From positions 1-21,430 of the forward strand of contig JASANZ010001880.1 of the NCBI GenBank assembly GCA_030849805.1: 21,430 bases of DNA. Direction: 5' to 3'. This DNA is from Sergeia podlipaevii (lineage: Eukaryota; Euglenozoa; Kinetoplastea; Trypanosomatida; Trypanosomatidae). The stretch's first letter is position 1; each line of letters begins with the position of its first letter. The notes beneath the pieces were generated by a model. That model was not told the DNA's origin. It was given only the letters and a program-made list of their open reading frames with translations, and did not search any database. Both the position numbers and the translations under genes were made by a program. Below are positions 16,363 to 21,430 of this stretch, one piece after another.

Positions 16363-18171
16363 ATGGAGGCGATTCAATATGAACACGAAAGCACTGTTGA
16401 CGCGGCAGAGCGCATGGAGTGCCTGCGACAGGCCTGCATGGCGTTCCTTGCGGAGCCCGCTACTCGAGTGCAGGTACGTATTATTGCCCTCATGGTGTCT
16501 ATTCCCGTATTGCCGCCGATATCGCGCCTGACAGTGCGCGTCAAGGGAACCGCATCGAGCAGTCCAGTAGCCTCTACGTCAGGTAGCCATGATAAGCATA
16601 TTATGAAAGGTAGTAGTAGCGGTAGTAGTAATCTTACGAGTAGCAAAGGCGATGCTCTGGCAGCTGCTGCCAAAGCACCCAAACGTAGCACACTACTACG
16701 CAGGGAGCGGCACGTGGCGGTGCGCAGGTGTGCCATGGCAACTGAGCAGCGACTGCTGCAAGCTTCTCAAGACGCCAAGGAACTTACCCAGTGGCTGAAT
16801 GCGTACTATTACTCGTCAGGTGCCGCTACACAGAGCCGCGATGATGCAGGACCATATACTCATAGCGATGCTCCTGTGCGTGTTGTCGTAGCGGCACAAG
16901 TGGTGCCGCGGACTATAGAAGACCTGTTGGTTTACTGTTCGTGGCAGACAAGCCCGCAGGCCTCGCATCTGTCTCCACTGCGCCACGCCGCTCTTGTATT
17001 GCTCTCCCTCGAGTCCTCTGAGGTACTCACCAGTCTTTCTTCCAGCGATGGCGGTGGCAAGAGGAAAAAATGGAACTTAGCGGATCTGCTGCTTCCTCAT
17101 CAAAGTTTACTGACCGATCTCACATGGTGCCTGCTCCCTCTTGGCTCCTCTCTGCCTTATCGTGATGGAGGTTATCACTCTGGAGAGGCGGGAGAGGAGG
17201 ATCGCAACGGGTTCCTCGCCCGTAAAGCGGAAGATGCTGTCATGAACGTGAAGATGTTTCTCACAGAGGTGCAGGGACGGCTCTCATACCCAAAAGGGGG
17301 TCGCTCAGGGGGGTGGATTTCCTATCGAGAACTGCTCTACCAGTGCCATGATAGTCTTACAGAGGGAGCGGAAGATGAGGTGTACACGCCGACCGCGCAC
17401 GTTTCGTCGCCACAACACAATCGCTTCCTCTCTCTTCACGCACAAATACGTTCCGTGTGGAAGGCCATATACGGCCACCCAAGTAGCGTGGGGGCCACCA
17501 CAGCGTGGCGTATTCTAACTGGATTTGCTGGTCCACTTGACGAGCTTGTGCGGACCACCATGGTGGCGGTAAGAGCCCCACCCAGCGCTCTAGAAACTAT
17601 TGGTGCATCTTCGAGTACCACTAGAAAGACCTCTTCAAAAGTTTATGAGGAAAGGAAGAAGGGACAGCAGCCTATGGTGGACAACGTTGCTTTGCTTGGC
17701 ACACGTGCATTAAGAGACGCTTACGCTTTACTTGCAGTGCTCTCTGGACAAGATAGCGTCGATCTCTACGCAGAATCGTGTGCTTACTGCCGTGGAGTGT
17801 GTCATCGTCTCGACACAGCTCACGTTCTTTCTCTCTCTGTGGCAGCTCGGGACAAAGCTAGCCTTGGTGCTTACTCTCTGCTAACGCCACCTAGTACACA
17901 CGATGGCGACAGCGGCTCTGCAAAGCCCGCCTCGGCAACGGATTTGTTTATTCTTCGAGGACTTCAGGCCCTAGGCCGCAGACGGGCACGCCAGCAGCGC
18001 AAACGGCCAGGTGCTGTTGTGGAAGCACCAAAGCACATGAAGAAAAATCAGAAGAGGAAGAGGGAGAGAACAGCTGCGTCGGTGGAAGGTGCTTCGAAGC
18101 GCATGCGTACAGAAACTGCTGCGGTTGAAGCAACGGCTACAGCTCCGCTTGCGTGGGCAGTCGACGTGTAA
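16363..18171 (+). CDS. Unknown protein with basic, NLS-like C-terminus
   Basis: I do not recognise this 602-residue protein. The N-terminal 60 residues look helical and end in an Ile/Val/Pro-rich stretch. A Ser/Gly linker lies at about 63-95, encoded partly by AGT/AGC repeats. The middle (about 110-480) alternates predicted helices with Ser-rich loops and includes a WLNAYYYSS segment and several Leu-rich stretches. No catalytic motif, signal peptide or clear membrane helix is visible. Residues 538-582 are very basic (GRRRARQQRKRP, KKNQKRKRER, SKRMR), suggesting nuclear or nucleolar location or RNA binding. The start at 16363 is the first ATG after the predicted acceptors. Codon choice is less biased than in the helicase gene, which would fit modest expression. 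The coding call rests on length, codon-like composition and context. Confidence 0.82.
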   Translation: MEAIQYEHESTVDAAERMECLRQACMAFLAEPATRVQVRIIALMVSIPVLPPISRLTVRVKGTASSSPVASTSGSHDKHIMKGSSSGSSNLTSSKGDALAAAAKAPKRSTLLRRERHVAVRRCAMATEQRLLQASQDAKELTQWLNAYYYSSGAATQSRDDAGPYTHSDAPVRVVVAAQVVPRTIEDLLVYCSWQTSPQASHLSPLRHAALVLLSLESSEVLTSLSSSDGGGKRKKWNLADLLLPHQSLLTDLTWCLLPLGSSLPYRDGGYHSGEAGEEDRNGFLARKAEDAVMNVKMFLTEVQGRLSYPKGGRSGGWISYRELLYQCHDSLTEGAEDEVYTPTAHVSSPQHNRFLSLHAQIRSVWKAIYGHPSSVGATTAWRILTGFAGPLDELVRTTMVAVRAPPSALETIGASSSTTRKTSSKVYEERKKGQQPMVDNVALLGTRALRDAYALLAVLSGQDSVDLYAESCAYCRGVCHRLDTAHVLSLSVAARDKASLGAYSLLTPPSTHDGDSGSAKPASATDLFILRGLQALGRRRARQQRKRPGAVVEAPKHMKKNQKRKRERTAASVEGASKRMRTETAAVEATATAPLAWAVDV

Positions 18172-18329
18172 CATGGCGCGGAAATGATGATTCAGACCAG
18201 GGTTTCTTTCTTTCTTTAATTTTTTTTAAAAAATAATAAATTGCTTCGGGTAAATAAGTGGCAACATACACAATTATAAAGCAGGACATACAACGAAAGA
18301 AAAGTAACATTGTCAGGATGTCTTTTTTT

Positions 18330-18353
18330 TTTGCCTTTGCCTTTGCCTTTGCC
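18330..18353. repeat. (TTTGCC)4 tandem hexamer
   Basis: Four exact copies of TTTGCC follow a T run in the 3' UTR region of the 602-residue protein gene. The repeat is pyrimidine-rich on the + strand and could bind pyrimidine-tract proteins in RNA; that role is only a possibility. Confidence 0.9.
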
Positions 18354-18834
18354 CTTCTATTCTTAACTCATTTCTTTACGAAGCAACTGGGTAGATGGCT
18401 TCTATGATGTTTTTTACTATTTATTTTTATGCATCCCATTATTATAACGTCTTGCCTGCATACATGTGCATTCCCTTTTTTGGCCTTTAAAAAAAAAAAT
18501 GCATGTATATTGCTTTATAGTTATTTGGTATTTTGTGTTGCGTCGCTGTGGTGGGGACGTTGTTTTTCTACGTTGCTGCTCAAGCACTGCACAAGATCTA
18601 GTTTACACAAACAAGTAATAAAAAAAAGTTGCATAAATTTGATTCTCTATTTTTTTAACCTTTTTTTTTGGTCAGTTGCTGGCAAATATAGTTGAATATT
18701 TCGTTGTTGCAATTCCATTTACGGCTCACATATACATATTGCTTATCATTGGTATTATTTCTTTAGGAAAGGAAGCCACTTGTTATCGTTTGTGCATATA
18801 TAGTCCAAACATAGCGGAAGGAAGCATTCCTAAC

Positions 18835-18854
18835 TTTTTTTTTTTTTTTTACAG
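18835..18854 (+). promoter_or_regulatory. Predicted trans-splice acceptor for the CTL-like mRNA
   Basis: An uninterrupted T tract of 16 bases runs into ACAG ending at 18854. The predicted 5' UTR is about 70 nt. This is the clearest acceptor in the window, and no comparable tract precedes the second CTL frame at 20064. Confidence 0.65.
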
Positions 18855-18924
18855 AGGGTTGTTTATCACAAAATATAATAAAATAAAGAGAAATTAGTTT
18901 TGTCGTTGCTGCTGTTGAGCTACT

Positions 18925-20067
18925 ATGCTTACTAGCAACGACACCCTGCAACAGCCTACCTCTGCATTGGAAGGGGGTGAGGACGTTTTTGATGCGCAGC
19001 CCCCCATCTTTAGAGAAGGTGGTAGCAACAGCAGAGGTGGTAGTGGTGACACGTCACAGCCATTGCTGCAAGCTGATGAGACCCAACTAGATCTGATGCG
19101 CACTATAGTGAACGCCGTGCGCTCACGGCGCGAGCGCGATGAAAGCTACCTCCGTGAGCAGCTCGATGAAATGGGTGTCATACAGTCACGCTCCACTATA
19201 GACACTGCCGCCGCGATGGATGTCACGAGCAATCTTTCTGTTGTCTGTCTCTCCACAGCGCCGACCGCATCGATGCCACTGTTTGTCAACAACATGGAGG
19301 GCATGGACTTTGCCCTTCACGATACTTGGGGAGTGGCTGCTTTCCTAGTGATACTTTTCGTGCAAAACGTCTGGGGAGTGGCGAACTGGTACACCTCCGC
19401 CTATTCTGCCAGTGAGCTGATGTATAGGGAAAGTGGTCAGGAAAAGGAGATGTGGACTTACTTTTGGTGCTGCTGTGCTGCCGCGATGGTGTCTTCTCTG
19501 GTGTGGATTGGCCTCTGTGTAGTATGTCCAGAACGTTACATGGTATCCGCCATGGGCATCTCAGCTACGTGCTTTTTTGCCTCTCTTGTTGTGTGGTCGT
19601 GGAGTGATGGCTTACTGGTAGATATCGCAGTGGCGGGTGTGTTGTATGTACTTCTGTGGAGTTGGGTTTTTTCTGTTCGTCAGCCGCAGCTAGCGGCCTA
19701 TCGCGATATCACCGCAGCGGTCGGGGATGTCGTGTGCTACTGCAAGTCTGTCGTTTTTTTTGCTGTAGTGGCAACCGTTTTCTTCATGTTGGTGGCGTTC
19801 TTTGCGTGGGTTTGGACGGTGCTGGTTCCCTTGTGCGAAATCCTTTTCAACTCTCAGTCCATCATGTTATACCCACTTACATGGCTATTTCTGATGTTGC
19901 TTTCGTGGCTTGCAGGGGCGTTTCAAATGCTAGTCATCGTTGTCTCTGGCGCTGTCACAGCGAAGTGGTACTATCGTTCTTCACGAGCTCACCAACTGGC
20001 CCAAGGGACGTTTTGGAAAATCGTTGGTCGCATCTTGCCAAAAATTCTGGATCGTGCTGTGCCATGA
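18925..20067 (+). CDS. Choline-transporter-like (CTL/SLC44) protein, N-terminal part
   Basis: This 380-residue frame encodes a hydrophilic N-terminus (about 1-130, acidic and Ser/Gly-rich) and then about six hydrophobic segments: roughly 136-156, 178-201, 207-224, 230-250, 276-303 and 318-343. The stretch with SWLAGAFQMLVIVVSGAVTA followed by KWYY matches the conserved CTL/PNS1 segment (SQVxKNVVHVTVAGVVAxWYF type). The preceding RQPQLAAYRDITAAVGDVV fits the family's intracellular loop. CTL proteins are multi-pass membrane proteins linked to choline or ethanolamine transport, although the substrate is unproven for many members. The frame ends at TGA 20065-20067 after ILDRAVP, before the family's C-terminal part. 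That part continues in another frame from about 20064. I infer one gene split by a single-base frame break rather than a naturally short protein. Confidence 0.82.
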   Translation: MLTSNDTLQQPTSALEGGEDVFDAQPPIFREGGSNSRGGSGDTSQPLLQADETQLDLMRTIVNAVRSRRERDESYLREQLDEMGVIQSRSTIDTAAAMDVTSNLSVVCLSTAPTASMPLFVNNMEGMDFALHDTWGVAAFLVILFVQNVWGVANWYTSAYSASELMYRESGQEKEMWTYFWCCCAAAMVSSLVWIGLCVVCPERYMVSAMGISATCFFASLVVWSWSDGLLVDIAVAGVLYVLLWSWVFSVRQPQLAAYRDITAAVGDVVCYCKSVVFFAVVATVFFMLVAFFAWVWTVLVPLCEILFNSQSIMLYPLTWLFLMLLSWLAGAFQMLVIVVSGAVTAKWYYRSSRAHQLAQGTFWKIVGRILPKILDRAVP

Positions 20068-20630
20068 GCACTATCACCGGTTACATGGAGATGATGTACT
20101 GCCTGATGCGGTACTCGTATCAAGGGTACTGCTGTGCGTGCAAGTGTGCGTGCTGTGAGCAGAGGATAGTACCACTGCTTCAGGATCTTGCCGAGCGCGC
20201 TGCTGGGTCACTCGACATCATGAGCTTCCGCGGCGCCGCACGCGTGGGCATGTTTGGCAACTCTTTTACACACGCTGCCCAGGCGTCCTTTGACTCTTGT
20301 TTTGGCTCTCCTCACATCGCTTACTTTGAGGAAAGTCCCTTGCAATGCACACTCTTTATGCTTGCCCTGGGGAACAGTCTCTTTCTTACCAGCGTTGCGG
20401 GCAGCAGTTCAACCCTTCTTGGGCTCTTTGTGTTTCTCGCGACACTTGCCATCCAGGCCATCATGTTCGCCCCACTATGCGGCATCGAGAATGCTATTTG
20501 CGTTTGCTTCAGCGGCAGCTCTTCTCATCTAGCACGTATTGATCCGGGGCTCTATTCAATGATTCAACTTGCAACCGACGCGCAGCACGTCACGGTAACA
20601 GATCTGGTTGTGGAGGATGCGGCTGTGTAA
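20064..20630 (+). CDS. Choline-transporter-like (CTL/SLC44) protein, C-terminal part in shifted frame
   Basis: This frame encodes 188 residues from the ATG that overlaps the previous stop (ATGA). It carries a Cys-rich segment YCCACKCACCEQR like the cysteine cluster of CTL proteins. DIMSFRGAARVGMFGNSFTHA follows, resembling the family's conserved NRNAYI...G..FC.SA block. Two further membrane segments (about 94-113 and 118-141) precede a cytosolic tail. The frame is also open far upstream (to 19656), but that part is an out-of-frame shadow of the first section. No splice-acceptor-like tract separates the two pieces, so independent expression is unlikely. Inserting one base near 20040-20067 would join the frames into a protein of about 568 residues, a normal family length. 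The cause may be sequencing error, a true mutation or recoding. Confidence 0.7.
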   Translation: MSTITGYMEMMYCLMRYSYQGYCCACKCACCEQRIVPLLQDLAERAAGSLDIMSFRGAARVGMFGNSFTHAAQASFDSCFGSPHIAYFEESPLQCTLFMLALGNSLFLTSVAGSSSTLLGLFVFLATLAIQAIMFAPLCGIENAICVCFSGSSSHLARIDPGLYSMIQLATDAQHVTVTDLVVEDAAV

Positions 20631-20906
20631 AGAAAAAAAAAGTTGTGGGGCAAAGCTGTGAAGGGACATGCAGAATACGTGAGGTCTTTATTTCTCCTTT
20701 CCGTTTTTTTTTTTTGCCTTTTCGTTCTTGGGAGTAGATTTTTTTTTCTTTAACAACAGGACCGTTTGTTTGTTTGTTTGCTTTTTTAAAGAAAGTATCA
20801 TCGATATTGCTGTCTCATCGGCATTTTATAATCCTCCTTTTCTTTTTCTTTTTTTCTTTTTTTTCTTTTGATCTTTGAAGTGAAGAAGATGAGTGGGGAC
20901 AGAAAG

Positions 20907-20927
20907 GATGATGATGATGATGATGAT
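20907..20927. repeat. (GAT)7 trinucleotide repeat
   Basis: Seven exact GAT units occur in the presumed 3' UTR of the CTL-like gene. I see no reading frame in which they would be part of a plausible protein. Confidence 0.9.
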
Positions 20928-21296
20928 ATCTACATGACATCATGTGCTTGAAAGAATCTATATGTGACTCTTTCCCTTTTCTTTTTCCTTTTCGCTTTTT
21001 TTCTATTGCTTTTTTTAAAACTTATATTTTGCATGTTCGTTTCATTGTTTGTTTGTATAGTATGAATAACAACACCGCTGCTGCGCAACCAAATCAGTCG
21101 TTTTCTTTGTTTCTGTGTGTTTTTTTTGTTTTTTCATTACACTAAAAAAAAATGTTATGGAGAGGGGAAAAAGGACAAAATAAATGCATTTATAAAGCGA
21201 GCGCATTCGATATATTTTCCCCGCTGAGAAAGAAAGTTTTTTTTTTATATGTATAAAAAAGCACAAACTGTTAGTTCGAGGTTATATTTTGGCGTG

Positions 21297-21325
21297 CTTC
21301 TATTGGGTGCTTTCTTATCTTGCAG
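21297..21325 (+). promoter_or_regulatory. Candidate trans-splice acceptor for the next gene
   Basis: A T/C-rich stretch ends in TTATCTTGCAG, with AG at 21324-21325, followed by a CTA/TAC repeat. The first ATG after it is at 21384 and stays open for 15 codons to the window end, so the next coding region may begin there. Too little sequence is present to name a product. Confidence 0.4.
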
Positions 21326-21383
21326 TAGCAACAGCCTTTCGTACTCCTACTACTACTACTTGACAAAAGAAGTCAACAAAGTA

Positions 21384-21430
21384 ATGTGTGTTCTGTCCTA
21401 TATCCAAAAAGGGGAAAATCAGCAACAGCA
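21384..21430 (+). CDS. Possible 5' end of the next gene (partial, unknown)
   Basis: An ATG 59 bases after the candidate acceptor opens a frame that continues to the edge (MCVLSYIQKGENQQQ). Fifteen codons are not enough to show it is coding; the true start may lie beyond the window. I list it only because a gene is expected here from the acceptor and spacing. Confidence 0.2.
   Translation, partial: MCVLSYIQKGENQQQ

Larger units (their letters stand above)
18172..18924 (+). other. Intergenic region with TTTGCC hexamer repeat
   Basis: This 753-base gap contains a four-copy hexamer repeat at 18330-18353, A and T runs, and the strong T tract before the next gene. ORFs at 18429-18695 and 18676-18897 are low-complexity and hydrophobic; the latter crosses the predicted acceptor. 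I see no gene. Confidence 0.65.
20631..21430 (+). other. Intergenic region at right edge
   Basis: This 800-base stretch holds the 3' UTR of the CTL-like gene and probably the 5' flank of the next gene. It contains T/C-rich tracts, a GTTT repeat (20764-20779), a (GAT)7 repeat and a candidate acceptor near 21325. The small ORF starting at 21063 is T-rich and has no support. Confidence 0.6.

Noticed and set aside
19656..20063. Upstream part of the second CTL frame as real coding sequence
   Set aside because: It overlaps the first CTL frame, which carries the conserved membrane segments; this part has no family similarity and no acceptor before it.
21063..21145. Small ORF beginning with three Asn codons in the right-edge gap
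   Set aside because: It is T-rich at the end, precedes the candidate acceptor at 21325 and has no domain.

Overview
The window looks like nuclear chromosomal DNA from a trypanosomatid protozoan (Kinetoplastea). Every convincing coding region lies on the + strand, has no intron, and is preceded by a pyrimidine-rich tract and an AG. That is the layout expected of a polycistronic unit processed by spliced-leader trans-splicing. The gaps are rich in T runs and simple repeats, while the coding regions have moderate to high GC. I cannot fix the genus. The overall composition is less GC-rich than I would expect of Leishmania. One unresolved base (N, 4744) in a C run suggests draft-quality sequence.

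Layout from left to right: DBP2/p68-type DEAD-box RNA helicase (433-2205); HAD-family pyrimidine 5'-nucleotidase-like hydrolase (3406-4320); p24/EMP24 GOLD-domain cargo receptor with a dilysine COPI signal (4998-5759); a 1.7 kb gene-free gap with an abrupt strand-composition switch near 6960; divergent LC8-type dynein light chain (7439-7825); NSUN2-like RNA cytosine-5 methyltransferase (8662-11022); classical protein tyrosine phosphatase resembling trypanosomatid PTP1 (11758-12843); an 838-residue unknown with a PDZ-like region and a possible degenerate J domain (13536-16052); a 602-residue unknown with a basic C-terminus (16363-18171); and a choline-transporter-like (CTL/SLC44) membrane protein split into two overlapping frames (18925-20067 and 20064-20630). 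The right edge holds a candidate splice acceptor for the next gene.

The genes do not form a functional pathway, which is normal for a trypanosomatid polycistron. Individual regulation is expected to be post-transcriptional through the long UTRs. From memory and unchecked, a DBP2-like helicase and PTP1 also lie near each other on a T. brucei chromosome, so the block may be syntenic.

I found no mobile element, CRISPR array, tRNA or rRNA gene, and no evident new multi-gene system. The items most worth checking are the PDZ plus J-like protein, the CTL frame break, the skew switch at about 6960, the Pro-to-Val change in the NSUN2 motif IV, and the altered groove of the LC8-like protein.
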